Shown one piece after another: positions 7,779 to 17,204 of a DNA stretch of 64,000 bases. The translations under genes were made by a program, and so were the position numbers. The DNA is from Sandaracinobacteroides sp039808025 (lineage in GTDB: Bacteria > Pseudomonadota > Alphaproteobacteria > Sphingomonadales > Sphingomonadaceae), in NCBI GenBank assembly GCA_039808025.1, contig JBDHSK010000005.1, forward strand, positions 62,001 through 126,000. Reading direction: 5' to 3'. Position 1 is the first letter of the stretch; each line of letters begins with the position of its first letter. Below the pieces are notes generated by a model. It saw nothing but the letters and a program-made list of their open reading frames with translations, had not been told where the DNA came from and made no database searches.

Positions 7779-9833
7779 TTAGATGAATCCTTCTTGATGC
7801 GCCTTGTTAAGAATCTCGATCAAAATCACGCTCTGCCGCTCGGTAGGAATCTTCGCGGGCATTTGCGCAGCGATCTGGAGGATGCCCACTTCCTTTGGTG
7901 TGAGCAGCCGGCGGCTGGAACCTTCGCGGAGGATTGCTGACCAGTGTGCCGGCGGCACCTCGAAGACCTGCCGTTGAACCTCGATCCCGTTGTCGATCTT
8001 TTGTGTCTGTCGGGCCGCCTTCGCCTCGTGTCGATTATCCTCGACCGAGGCGAGATCGGTCCAGAACGCCTCCGGCAGCAACTCAGTGATGTGATCGACC
8101 TGGTCGAGCAGGCGCGTCCAGCACCCCTCTCGCTTACACCATTCGGAGATGTTGGAGATGCCCTGTGGAGGTCGAGTGATGTCCTCGTTCACGGCCGTCG
8201 CGATCGTGACCATCGCCTCTGATAGCACGTCGTCGATCGCTTGGGCTGACCAGATACGCTGATAATCGACGGTCGTTTTCCGGCGCTTGGTAATCTCGCC
8301 GAGCATGGAGAGCGTGTAGGCCACTATGTTGGCCCGATAGCCTCCGTTATACCAAGACTGCACCGAAACTAACTTCTCGGTCGCACGGAACAGGATACCG
8401 CGGGCGATGGCGCGCTTGAAATAGAACTCGTTGAAGCTGTCGGACGATTTCTCCCATTCCTTGCCGACCCGCAGCGCGTAGCGTGCGAAGTTTTTCTGGC
8501 TGCCGAGGTTTACCCAACGTGGGTGATCATCGAAGACGTTCTCGAACTTGGCGAGGTCGGTTTTCGTGAACATCTGCGTCTTGGGATATTCCGTCCGGAA
8601 CCGCTTCTGCTCGGCGGCGGTGAGCTTCGACTGTGCGTCCACGTACTGGCCGCGTGCACGCTCGTAGAACCACTTCGTTTCGCGTTGTGCACCCTGCTGG
8701 GCGGGAGCCCAGATGCGGCGCGAAAACTCAGCCATACGGACGTGAAACGGGTGATTGGAGAAAAAGTCGGCCGCGTTCACCCTATTCTGGGTATTGGCAT
8801 ATTCGGAGATACGCGGGACGACCATTTCGCTCTGCTCGCTGTCGATCACCGACAGCTTCATCTGGACGAAGATGCCCGACAGGTCCGCCTTGTCGCGGCG
8901 CTGAGTATGGAAAAGCGAAGCGGTCGTCTGGCCGCCGTTGACGATCTGGAGATCGGTCATGCGGATGATCTGGAGGCCGCTATCGGTCATCCGGGTCTCG
9001 ACCTCCTGCGCCGTCGCGGTGATGCCGTTGTTGTAGGCGAAGAACATCTGCGGCTCGTTCATGATGGTCGCGCGGATACCCTTGTTTACCTGTGCGCGGG
9101 CCTGTAGGAAGGTCCGCACGTTCTGCTCCAGCAGGCGTGCGCTGTAGCGGTCATAGAGCGCGGCCAGAATCGGGGCGGGCATAACGATCAGGTAGGACTG
9201 ATAGGAATCCGACCCGAGATTGGCAGGCAGGCAGTTGATGCCATCCCCGAACATTTCGACGAAATCGATGTCGAGCGGCTCCTTGTGTCCGCGCGAACTG
9301 CGCTGGCGCTGGAAGCGGGCCATGTCCCAGATGTGATAGGTGGCACGGATGACGCCGACCTCACCGTCGGGAAACGCCTGGAAGCGGTCGCTCAACACAC
9401 GCTCGGAGGTCAGATAGAAATTGACCTGGCGCAGCATCGCTCGCCGGTCGGCAATCTGCCGGACCAGCCCGTATTCAGGGGTGGTGACATCGGGCTCCAG
9501 CGTCCCTTGAAGGCTCGCCTCGAAAAAATTAACGACGCGCTTGAATGTGGCGTCCACATCCGTGCGCGTGAGCGTCTCCAGCTCGCGCCGGCAATCGAAG
9601 TCGGCGACAAAGATGTCGAGCGCGCCCTCGTCGTTGAACCAGTAGCCGTCGACCCGCATGCCGCGCGGCGCGCGGTAATGGCAGTGCTCGAAACCTTCGA
9701 TGAAGCCGGTCTCGATCAGCTCAGTGGAGACTGCCTCCATGAAGGCTTCAAGCTGATAAGTGCTGTTCGCCTCGGCATCGGCCAGCGTCTCTTGCCGAAA
9801 GTCGTGAAAGAACTCCTCTACGGTCTGCTCCAT
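7779..9833 (-). CDS. AIPR family protein (abortive phage infection protein)
   Basis: A 684-residue protein of the AIPR family. The hallmark motifs are present in the middle: NVRTFLQARAQVNKGI, then FFAYNNGITATA, then LQIVNGGQTTASL. AIPR proteins occur in abortive-infection and restriction loci; a DNA-binding or nuclease role is suspected but not established. It is the last gene of the leftward operon. Its ATG overlaps the stop of the DUF4420 gene by one base (TGATG), implying translational coupling, and the operon terminator lies downstream. It probably works with the Z1 ATPase and the GHKL ATPase encoded upstream. Confidence 0.88.
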   Translation of the reverse strand: MEQTVEEFFHDFRQETLADAEANSTYQLEAFMEAVSTELIETGFIEGFEHCHYRAPRGMRVDGYWFNDEGALDIFVADFDCRRELETLTRTDVDATFKRVVNFFEASLQGTLEPDVTTPEYGLVRQIADRRAMLRQVNFYLTSERVLSDRFQAFPDGEVGVIRATYHIWDMARFQRQRSSRGHKEPLDIDFVEMFGDGINCLPANLGSDSYQSYLIVMPAPILAALYDRYSARLLEQNVRTFLQARAQVNKGIRATIMNEPQMFFAYNNGITATAQEVETRMTDSGLQIIRMTDLQIVNGGQTTASLFHTQRRDKADLSGIFVQMKLSVIDSEQSEMVVPRISEYANTQNRVNAADFFSNHPFHVRMAEFSRRIWAPAQQGAQRETKWFYERARGQYVDAQSKLTAAEQKRFRTEYPKTQMFTKTDLAKFENVFDDHPRWVNLGSQKNFARYALRVGKEWEKSSDSFNEFYFKRAIARGILFRATEKLVSVQSWYNGGYRANIVAYTLSMLGEITKRRKTTVDYQRIWSAQAIDDVLSEAMVTIATAVNEDITRPPQGISNISEWCKREGCWTRLLDQVDHITELLPEAFWTDLASVEDNRHEAKAARQTQKIDNGIEVQRQVFEVPPAHWSAILREGSSRRLLTPKEVGILQIAAQMPAKIPTERQSVILIEILNKAHQEGFI

Positions 9834-10798
9834 CAGTTACCCCCGAATACTCTCGTATTATCGCATTCATAGGGCGCAATGGTTTCCAGCCGGATATCGT
9901 AGGCAACTCTGTCGATGCCTGTCGGCAATTGCGACCGCATAAGGCGCGGAAACCCGTCGCCGACGCGATAACTGTGCACATCGCTGACGACAAAGAGCGG
10001 CGCGTCGTAGTCGGGAAGCGGCGCATAGCCGTGTGCTACCAGCTTGCGGTCGAAAGCTTCGACGGCCTCCGCTTCGCCGAGTCGTCCCTGCACTGCGGCG
10101 ACGATCTCGTTGAGCGACTGGGAGCCTGCCGCATCCGGCAGGCTGCTCAATCGGTAGATGCGCAGAAACAGCGCGTCGTTCAGGGACTCAAGCTGATCCT
10201 CTGACGAAATGCGCACCGTGCTTCGCTCGGTGCCGGACAGCGATTTGATCTCCACCGCCGTGTTGCCGAAGATGAAATCCTGATGGGATTTCTCCGGGCC
10301 GAGCCAGGCTTCCACCGCGACAGCGGATGATGGCTGTCGGTCGATCATCTCCAGCAGGAAGGTGAGTTCAGCGAAGAGGCCGCGGACTTCCTCGGCTGAC
10401 AGATGCTGGCTGCGACCGGACAGGAAGGTCTTCCAGCGCCGGATGTGCGCCAGTGCGACGGCGAGCGAGCTGGCGGAATCGGTAGCGCGCTCCAACGCAG
10501 AGGCGAGCGTCCGACAAAGGCCCTCGAAAAGGTCGCGATCGACCTGCTTTTCGAGAGTGAGGACAAATCGCTGCTGTCCCGGCTCGCCCCCGCGAAGATC
10601 GACGTCAATACCATGCACCGTAACCACATTCTTCCGGAACTGGTCGGTGTGATCGCCTTGAAGCTCCGCAATGAACAGGCAGGAGCCGGTCGTGTCGCGT
10701 CCCCAGAAGCAGGGCACGGTGGTTTCGCCGGGAACCTGACGGACGTTGAAGTCCGCACCGGGGACCGCGATCTCATCCCACGGCGAGGACTCAGACAT
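9833..10798 (-). CDS. PD-(D/E)XK motif protein (DUF4420)
   Basis: A 321-residue protein of the DUF4420 family, predicted to have a restriction-endonuclease fold. The catalytic-type motif is visible as HQDFIFGNTAVEIKSLSG, with Asp before and Glu-x-Lys at the end. It is likely the cleaving subunit of the restriction complex with the Z1 and GHKL ATPases. I chose ATG 10798 because GGAGGAGGA lies about 7 nt upstream; this start overlaps the Z1 gene stop by 8 nt. The frame also continues to 10831, but that would lie deeper in the Z1 gene without a ribosome site. Confidence 0.88.
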   Translation of the reverse strand: MSESSPWDEIAVPGADFNVRQVPGETTVPCFWGRDTTGSCLFIAELQGDHTDQFRKNVVTVHGIDVDLRGGEPGQQRFVLTLEKQVDRDLFEGLCRTLASALERATDSASSLAVALAHIRRWKTFLSGRSQHLSAEEVRGLFAELTFLLEMIDRQPSSAVAVEAWLGPEKSHQDFIFGNTAVEIKSLSGTERSTVRISSEDQLESLNDALFLRIYRLSSLPDAAGSQSLNEIVAAVQGRLGEAEAVEAFDRKLVAHGYAPLPDYDAPLFVVSDVHSYRVGDGFPRLMRSQLPTGIDRVAYDIRLETIAPYECDNTRVFGGN

Positions 10799-13451
10799 CG
10801 TAGTCCTCCTCCTCGTCCGGATCGTCGCCATAACCCTGCATCTGCTGGAGCCAGACCTTATTCACGACCACGTTGATGGTGGTCGAATAGTCTCCGTAGG
10901 GAAAGCTGACGCCGAAAGCGGCGATTGGTCCTGCCACGGCCCCGTCCCTGGGTTCGAGGCTGTGGATCATGAGGAGCGGCCTGTTCCGGACCATCCGGTA
11001 GTGGGTATCGGACACCGCTCCGGTTCCGTCTTCGCCGCCGGCCAGCGCCTCGGCCTCCTTCCGCTGCGCGTCATCGAGCCCGAGCTTCTCGTCGCCGCGA
11101 GAAGCGACACGATCCTTGTTCAGGCGCCACGCGGTTCCGTTCGGCTGATCCTTGCCGACGACACGCACCTGGCTTCTCAGCGTGAACGTCCCGCCATCGC
11201 CCGGTGCGCCTCCGGGGGAGATGAGCAGGACGTCGGCGAGCGGGCGCTTTTCCGCGATCCGTTCGAGATAGTTGACGACGTCCGATTTAATGCCGGCGAA
11301 GGTCGAGTGGGTCTCAAACCGGGTCAGGAAATCCTCGACCGCCGCGATCGGGACGTCGCGGAAGATCAAGCCTTTCCCGGTGTCTTCACCTGGCCGCCCT
11401 CCGAAGCCGTTACGCCACTGCTCGGCGATAAGCTCGAAGTTCCGCACGTTCACCTCCGGATCGGTCGAGACGACGTAGCTCTCCCGCAGCCGCCCGCTGA
11501 AGCTCTGTTCGACTGTGACCTCCTGGCCCGACCGCATCTTGTTGGCGGCGGTGATCAGCAGGCTGTCAGGGTGCGAGCGGACATACAGACCGAAATCCTT
11601 CGGGCTCAGCCCGTCGCGCCGCATCCGCTTGACCTGCTGGGTGAGTTCCTCGGCGGCCTCGGCGATATGGGAATACCAGTTGATGGAGTCGCGCGAGAGA
11701 TGGACGCGGCAGATATCCTCGAAGCCCGGCCGGTAGCCGAACCAGCGACCCATCTGCATCAGCGTGTCGTACATCTTGGTGTTGCGATACATGTAGCTGA
11801 CGGTTAGGCCCTCAATGGTCAGACCGCGCGAAAGGCTGAGACCGCCGACGGCGATGGCGGTGAGGCCGACGCCCTCCTTCTCGTACCGGGTGTAGTCGAG
11901 TACCTCATCGCTCTTGCTGTTGATGACATAGAGGTGGAGGTGGTCGAACACGCCGTTGAGCGCCGCCTTGACCTCGGACCAGGTGAAGCCCGCATCAGCA
12001 TATTCGGCGTCGAACGCCTGTTTCAGGTGCTGCATGTAGACGTTCGTCGAAGAGACGGATTCCGGCATGAGATAGTTCGCGCGGACCGCCTCGCTCATCT
12101 TCTTTTCGCGAAGGCTGAGGAAATCGCGCACGGCCTGCTGCACCGGCACAAAACGCGATACGTTGATCATCATCGAGCAGTGCTTGCCGGTCTGCCCTCG
12201 CAGGTTTCGGATGGCGCGTGCAACGATGAATTCGTCCAGCGCGCGGTAGAGGCTGGGCGGCAGCTCCGGAACGGGGTCGTCGCGCTTGTGCCTGTACGGA
12301 AGGAAGTCCTCGCAGTCGTCGATCGACTTCACGATCGACTGGCTGGTCTCGTCGTCAAGGAATACCTTCTCAGCGCCGAAATAGGTCGTCGGCGCATCGA
12401 GGCAGTAGATGAAGTCGCGCGGGAACAGCTCCTCTCGCACATCATCGTCATAAGCGTCGGGGTTGATGAAGATGTTGGCGAACGGCGTCGCCGTGTAGCC
12501 GACGTAGCAGGATTTTGCGAACAGCCCCAGGACACGCCTGATCATGGCGTTGGTCCGGGTCGGGTCGAGATCCTCCTTGTTGGTGTTGATCGAGGCGTTG
12601 TCGGCCTCGTCGTCGATGAGCAGCATCGGCACGTCGGAAATCCGGCCATCGCCCTCGGCGTTCAGCGCCTTCAACCATTTGTGCAGCGCCGTCAGGGTAG
12701 TGACGTTCTTCTTGATGATGAGGATGATAGGCTTGGAGAAATCGTTGATCTTCCAGCCGCTCTTTGCTGCGGTATTCTTGTTGAAATCCTCGTTAATGTT
12801 AGTGAGCGTCGCCGGGTGAGGATAGCCGGGATCGAGCCCGACACCGATGGAGCGTCGGTCCTCCGGATCGCTGGACCGCCCGATGAAGGCTTCGTCGATG
12901 CGCTCTTGGGTCTGCTTGCGCAGATTGTTGTGAATACCTGCGATAACGATGATGAACTTGTAGCCGGCGTCGGCAGCGCGGGCAATTAGGCCCGTGTAGT
13001 TGGCGGTCTTGCCGGACTGGACATGACCGATGACCAAGCCGCGGCGGTTCCACGTCGTCCCCTCGCTATGGGGGTCTTGGAGATGCCCCAAGATGCGGCT
13101 GGTCACGTCGCTCAGCGACTGGACCATCCGGGGCGGCCAGCCGTCCTTCAGCAGGAAGTTCTCATAGGCGTTACCATAGGTCCAGGTGATGTCCTCACGC
13201 TTGCGGACCCACTGGTCGTCATGCTTCGCGGCGACGTCGACGAGCGAGACACCTGCACCCATGCGCGTGTCGACCGAGATCATCGCCTCGGTGATGATGT
13301 TGCGGAGGTCGCCCGTGTAGCCGAAGATGGCGGCGATCTGCTTCGCCTTCTCCTCCACCTGCTCGCGCGTCGGTGTCTCGGTCAAGTTGGCGAGACCCGA
13401 GATCAGCGCGTTGGCGATGTTGCGTTCTTCGGTGATGATTGTGCCGGTCAT
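10791..13451 (-). CDS. Z1 domain-containing ATPase (putative endonuclease/helicase-like motor)
   Basis: An 886-residue P-loop ATPase with the Z1 domain. The Walker A loop GHVQSGKT is near residue 145, Walker B appears as LLIDDEAD, and YTATPFAN is a superfamily II-like motif III. Z1 proteins were described in MORC/MutL-associated restriction systems as helicase-related motors. It probably translocates or remodels DNA for the DUF4420 nuclease. Its start overlaps the stop of the GHKL gene by four bases (ATGA). Length and motif order look complete, with no frameshift seen. Confidence 0.9.
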   Translation of the reverse strand: MTGTIITEERNIANALISGLANLTETPTREQVEEKAKQIAAIFGYTGDLRNIITEAMISVDTRMGAGVSLVDVAAKHDDQWVRKREDITWTYGNAYENFLLKDGWPPRMVQSLSDVTSRILGHLQDPHSEGTTWNRRGLVIGHVQSGKTANYTGLIARAADAGYKFIIVIAGIHNNLRKQTQERIDEAFIGRSSDPEDRRSIGVGLDPGYPHPATLTNINEDFNKNTAAKSGWKINDFSKPIILIIKKNVTTLTALHKWLKALNAEGDGRISDVPMLLIDDEADNASINTNKEDLDPTRTNAMIRRVLGLFAKSCYVGYTATPFANIFINPDAYDDDVREELFPRDFIYCLDAPTTYFGAEKVFLDDETSQSIVKSIDDCEDFLPYRHKRDDPVPELPPSLYRALDEFIVARAIRNLRGQTGKHCSMMINVSRFVPVQQAVRDFLSLREKKMSEAVRANYLMPESVSSTNVYMQHLKQAFDAEYADAGFTWSEVKAALNGVFDHLHLYVINSKSDEVLDYTRYEKEGVGLTAIAVGGLSLSRGLTIEGLTVSYMYRNTKMYDTLMQMGRWFGYRPGFEDICRVHLSRDSINWYSHIAEAAEELTQQVKRMRRDGLSPKDFGLYVRSHPDSLLITAANKMRSGQEVTVEQSFSGRLRESYVVSTDPEVNVRNFELIAEQWRNGFGGRPGEDTGKGLIFRDVPIAAVEDFLTRFETHSTFAGIKSDVVNYLERIAEKRPLADVLLISPGGAPGDGGTFTLRSQVRVVGKDQPNGTAWRLNKDRVASRGDEKLGLDDAQRKEAEALAGGEDGTGAVSDTHYRMVRNRPLLMIHSLEPRDGAVAGPIAAFGVSFPYGDYSTTINVVVNKVWLQQMQGYGDDPDEEEDYDV

Positions 13452-14926
13452 GCGAAAGTCTCTGCTATAAATTTCTCGGCTGTCTCGATTTGCCCGTCGA
13501 AGAGACGCGTCGATCGCACGATCTGGAGGAATGCCTGCGGGTCACCCGGTCCGTCGCCGTATAGCACCTGCTTGAGGCTTTTCAGCCGATCCAGCGTCTG
13601 GTCCTTATCCGTGGCCGCTTGGCTCACCTCACGCGGATGTGTCGAGTAGTCAGAATAGATCATCTCGACTGGTAGCGTAGCGGCGATGGAATCGAGCAGC
13701 ACGCCCAGCGAGGCGGCATCGTCGGATGCCAGCTTGGCGTAGAGAGAAGCGATGAGCGGGTGCTCCGTGTTGATCGCGAATCGGATACCATCATGATCCG
13801 CATAACGTTCCCAGAGCGGTGCCCGGCTCTCCTGAAACAGCTTCTGGCCGCGACCGCGATGGACGGTGACGCTGCGAGCGGTGATCTGGCTTATGATCTG
13901 CCGCAGGCGCTCGCGCACGGCATGCGGCGGCCGGGCGCGTGACTTCTTGATATCGATGGTCCAAGCTTCATCGAGACTGTTCGGAAAATCGATCTGGACT
14001 CGCGCCAGCTTTGTCGCCTCCCCCTTGGGCACCAGCCGGAACCAGTCGCCCCAAGCCATGAGGCGGCCGTTGCGATAGACGTAGGCACCTTGGTTGGAGA
14101 TGAAGTCGCTGCGATCCTGATAATAGTCGTATTCGGAAGCGGAGAGCCGGCTGTGGTGAGGCAGGATGTAGGGCTGCATCACGATCGGCATGTCGCCTAT
14201 CCAGACCTTCTCTTCCCGCAATATCTGGGTCGCCTCGTTCTTCCGGCAGAAGGGATCGAAGGCGGCGATCGGATGGCCGTTGATGCGGATGGCCAGCTTC
14301 CGCCGACCTTTTACCTCGCCGGCGAGAAAGCGGTGAAAGACGAGCGACAGATGCCTTTCGACAACCGCCAACTTCTCGTTGACGATCTCGTCGCGCTTCT
14401 GCCCGGTCTCCTCCTCGAGCAGCCGGTCGAGGTCACGCCAGATGACCAGCGTTCCGGTCTCGCCGAGCGTCTCGATAAAAGGCTGCTCCGCGATCTCGCC
14501 AAGCTCGAGAACTGAGATGAACCAGTCGTCGTCTTCCTCGATCCGGGCGAGGCTCCATTCCGCGCCGGCGCGATGGCCCTTCACGGCACTGACCACTGTC
14601 AGGCGACGACACTGAGAGAAGGAGGCGGTCTTGAGGCCGAGGCCGAAGCGTCCGAGGTCTTTCGGCCCTCGCTCTTTGCGCGGATCGGTGGCACCGTGGC
14701 GCATCGCCGCGATTACCTCTTCCTCGTTCATTCCGCAGCCGTTGTCGGCGATGATGAGCACCGGCGCACTACGGCTCATGTCGCAGAATATCTGAATATC
14801 CGTCGCGTCCGCCGAGATGCTGTTGTCGATCAGGTCCGCAACGGCGGTTTCAAGCGAGTAACCAAGATCGCGGAGGGAAGCCGTCAGACTGGCGGCACTG
14901 GGCGGCAGATGGTGCGATCTTGCCAT
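13448..14926 (-). CDS. GHKL (Hsp90/MutL/MORC-like) ATPase of the R-M system
   Basis: A 492-residue protein with an N-terminal GHKL ATP-binding domain. Visible motifs are the N-box DLIDNSISA (residues 31-39), the G1 motif DNGCGM, and the G2 motif GRFGLGLKTAS. The position that is the catalytic Glu in MutL and Hsp90 reads as Asp31, which seems usual in this restriction-linked group. Such ATPases act as ATP-driven clamps. Its neighbours (Vsr, cytosine methylase, Z1, DUF4420) match the prokaryotic MORC-related restriction systems. The C-terminal 250 residues match no domain I can name. Confidence 0.9.
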   Translation of the reverse strand: MARSHHLPPSAASLTASLRDLGYSLETAVADLIDNSISADATDIQIFCDMSRSAPVLIIADNGCGMNEEEVIAAMRHGATDPRKERGPKDLGRFGLGLKTASFSQCRRLTVVSAVKGHRAGAEWSLARIEEDDDWFISVLELGEIAEQPFIETLGETGTLVIWRDLDRLLEEETGQKRDEIVNEKLAVVERHLSLVFHRFLAGEVKGRRKLAIRINGHPIAAFDPFCRKNEATQILREEKVWIGDMPIVMQPYILPHHSRLSASEYDYYQDRSDFISNQGAYVYRNGRLMAWGDWFRLVPKGEATKLARVQIDFPNSLDEAWTIDIKKSRARPPHAVRERLRQIISQITARSVTVHRGRGQKLFQESRAPLWERYADHDGIRFAINTEHPLIASLYAKLASDDAASLGVLLDSIAATLPVEMIYSDYSTHPREVSQAATDKDQTLDRLKSLKQVLYGDGPGDPQAFLQIVRSTRLFDGQIETAEKFIAETFA

Positions 14927-15345
14927 CAGCCGTTGCCCCGCAGTTTATCGGCGAGGCGGCGGACAACACCTTCGGCGTCGGTCTTCAGCTCGCAATCCCA
15001 GACGGTCACGACGGTCCAGCCAGTTGCTTCAAGCGCGGCACAGTTGCGCGCATCGCGGCGGACATTGCCGTCGAACTTCTCCTGCCAGAACTCACGTCGA
15101 GTCGATGGCGTGGTCGTGTTCCGGCAACCGGGATGTCGGTGCCAGAAGCATCCGTGAACAAAGATAGCGGTCCGGTATTTCGGCAGGACGACATCAGGGC
15201 GACCGGGAAGCTGCTTCGCATGAAGGCGGAACCGGAAGCCTGCACGGTGCAGCAGCGATCGCAGCCGCAACTCCGGGCGGGTGTTCCGCCCTTTGATCTG
15301 CGACATATTCCAGCTCCGCCGCTCGCTGGTGAGCAGGTCCACCAT
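14926..15345 (-). CDS. vsr: Very short patch repair endonuclease Vsr
   Basis: A 139-residue Vsr-type nicking endonuclease. It opens with RSWNMSQIKGRNTRPELRLR, carries the catalytic Asp in GRPDVVLP, and has the zinc/histidine block HGCFWHRHPGC. Vsr nicks next to T:G mismatches left when 5-methylcytosine deaminates, protecting sites of the partner methylase. It sits directly between the cytosine methylase and the GHKL ATPase, with one-base overlaps at both ends (TGATG), so its expression is tied to the methylase. A full restriction role instead of repair is also possible in such operons. Confidence 0.93.
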   Translation of the reverse strand: MVDLLTSERRSWNMSQIKGRNTRPELRLRSLLHRAGFRFRLHAKQLPGRPDVVLPKYRTAIFVHGCFWHRHPGCRNTTTPSTRREFWQEKFDGNVRRDARNCAALEATGWTVVTVWDCELKTDAEGVVRRLADKLRGNG

Positions 15346-16970
15346 TATCGGCCACCCCGTATTGAGTCGAGCACCTCAGCAACGATCTCAGCGATCTGTT
15401 CGGCGAGCTTCGGGGGCACGGCATTGCCAACTTGGTGATACTGCTCGGTGCGAGGACCGGCGAAGAAATAGTTGTCGGGAAAGGTCTGAAGGCGGGCGGC
15501 CTCGCGCACGGTCAAGCTTCGACACTGAACTGGATCGTAGTGAATGAAATAATGGCCGTCCTTCGAGATATGCGACGTGACCGTCGTTGACACATGGTCG
15601 GCAAGCTGGACCCGGAAGCGGTCAGAGAACATCCTTCCGCTTCGGCCCTCCTCGACATTCTGATGATCGGGGAGGAGGTTGGAGGGGAAATCGGCGAGCT
15701 TGGGGCTACGCCCGGTCTCCTGCGCAAACGTCGCAGCGTAGAGGTAGCGGCGCAGGTCGGATGCCATGTGACTACGTGCCTCGTGTAAGGTCAGGACCGT
15801 CAGGCGGTCGTCATACAAGCTGCGCAGCACGTCATGGTTCGGCCGCCGCATCACGTAGCGGGTGGATGAGGTGGAGCGCGGCGAACGCATCTCTATGAGT
15901 TTGTCGAACCTGAGTTCCCGTGCGACTCGTCCCGCATAGGCCGCGCCGTTGAGCTGTCCGCGGACGTTCATACTGGATATCTGCCGGATGGTGCTCAGCC
16001 AAGCATCCCGGCTGTCCTTCTCCTTCGACAGGCCGCTTCGGATTGCAGGAAGGGAACTGATCGTGTCGCGGACGGTCGGGGCGGCCATCTTCCTGAGAAT
16101 GGATGGCCGGACCTTCAGGTCGCTGCGGATGCCGACGATGAACATCCGGTGCCGTGCCTGGGGAATGCCGTGATCCTCCGCGCGCACAAGGAACAGCCGG
16201 GGATCGACCTCGCCCTCGGCCATCTCCTCCTCGGTGAGAGAATAAAGCCGGTAGGCAAGGTCGACCGGCGCGTCGGCGATGGCGGTCGACGGCCGCTGCA
16301 AGTCGCGGACGATCCGGTTGATAGCGGATTTGCCTTCAATGGTGGCCGAGAGCAGTCCCTTCACGTTCTCCATGACGAAGATCGGCGGCCGATGATCGGC
16401 GATGATTCTGAGATATTCGAGGTAGAGAGTGTGCTTCTCATCCTTCATGAAATCGGGATCGCCTTTCATCCGGGATCGACCGACAAGCGAATATGCCTGG
16501 CATGGAGGACCGCCGACGAGCACCCATTGCTCCTTCCCTGCCAAACGGTCCCCAATGATCCGGCGGACTTCGGCGTGCGTGTCGGCTCCCAGAGAGACCC
16601 GCAGTGCACTTTGCGCAGCATGGGCATGCGCGGCCGGATGACGAGCATACAACTCAGATTGGGTGATATGACCGGCGAGAAAGTCGTAATAGTCGTCCGG
16701 AACTTCATCGGCAGGAAAATGTCGGAAGAAGTGCCTCAACATCAGCGTCTGATGCGAAAACGTGTCACGCTCGATCGAAACCATGCTTCGGAAGCGGGGC
16801 CTATCACGCCGGTCGAGTGCTGATGCGAATCCCTCGCCGAGCCCACCTGGGCCTGCAAAAAGATCAACCACTGGATAGGCGGCATCTCGATTCAGGTGAA
16901 GGGCAGACTTGCACGCCGTCGTGCCGGCACTGCGGCTTGGCGCTGCCCCAATATCTCTTTTCGCGAGCAT
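15345..16970 (-). CDS. DNA (cytosine-5-)-methyltransferase
   Basis: A 541-residue C5-cytosine methylase. Motif I is DLFAGPGGLGEGF (near residue 36), motif IV with the catalytic cysteine is GGPPCQAYS (near residue 155), motif VI is FVMENVKGLLS, motif VIII is QARHRMFIVG and motif X is GNAVPPKLAEQIA. The variable target-recognition region between VIII and X is long, about 200 residues, so the recognition sequence cannot be inferred. It modifies host DNA to protect it from the downstream restriction components. It begins 6 nt after the stop of the Phd-like gene. Confidence 0.95.
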   Translation of the reverse strand: MLAKRDIGAAPSRSAGTTACKSALHLNRDAAYPVVDLFAGPGGLGEGFASALDRRDRPRFRSMVSIERDTFSHQTLMLRHFFRHFPADEVPDDYYDFLAGHITQSELYARHPAAHAHAAQSALRVSLGADTHAEVRRIIGDRLAGKEQWVLVGGPPCQAYSLVGRSRMKGDPDFMKDEKHTLYLEYLRIIADHRPPIFVMENVKGLLSATIEGKSAINRIVRDLQRPSTAIADAPVDLAYRLYSLTEEEMAEGEVDPRLFLVRAEDHGIPQARHRMFIVGIRSDLKVRPSILRKMAAPTVRDTISSLPAIRSGLSKEKDSRDAWLSTIRQISSMNVRGQLNGAAYAGRVARELRFDKLIEMRSPRSTSSTRYVMRRPNHDVLRSLYDDRLTVLTLHEARSHMASDLRRYLYAATFAQETGRSPKLADFPSNLLPDHQNVEEGRSGRMFSDRFRVQLADHVSTTVTSHISKDGHYFIHYDPVQCRSLTVREAARLQTFPDNYFFAGPRTEQYHQVGNAVPPKLAEQIAEIVAEVLDSIRGGR

Positions 16971-16976
16971 CCCGAA

Positions 16977-17177
16977 CTATCGCTTCTGCGGTAAAGAGAC
17001 GGTGCGCATGCGCTTTGGGTTTGCCGCTACTGCATCGGTCATTCGCTCATATTCCTCCACCGAGACGACGACCACCACGCCACGCCCATGCTTCTCGATG
17101 CGAACCGGCTCTGCACGCGCGGTGTCGATCATCAGGCCGAAGCTGTTCTTGGCTTCGCGCGCGGACATGCTTTTCAT
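16977..17177 (-). CDS. Phd/YefM-like antitoxin-type protein leading the R-M operon
   Basis: A 66-residue protein with the Phd/YefM fold signature: MSAREAKNSFGLMIDTA at the N-terminus, then PVRIEKHGRGVVVVVSVEEYERM. Proteins of this family bind DNA at their own promoters and neutralise toxins through the C-terminus. No toxin gene lies beside it; the next gene is the methylase, 6 nt downstream. I infer that it represses the R-M operon, acting like a restriction control protein. A degenerate or lost toxin partner is the alternative. An inverted repeat overlaps its likely promoter. Confidence 0.8.
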   Translation of the reverse strand: MKSMSAREAKNSFGLMIDTARAEPVRIEKHGRGVVVVVSVEEYERMTDAVAANPKRMRTVSLPQKR

Positions 17178-17204
17178 GGCTTAAATCTCGCCCATCCCAA
17201 TTGC

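Noticed and set aside
10746..12989. Two long plus-strand frames opposite the Z1 gene
   Set aside because: They show no domain and lie opposite a complete P-loop protein in a coupled operon.
7779..17177. BREX or DISARM classification of the defence operon
   Set aside because: None of the marker proteins (PglZ, BrxL, DrmA/DrmB) is present; the gene set fits the GHKL/Z1/Vsr type instead.
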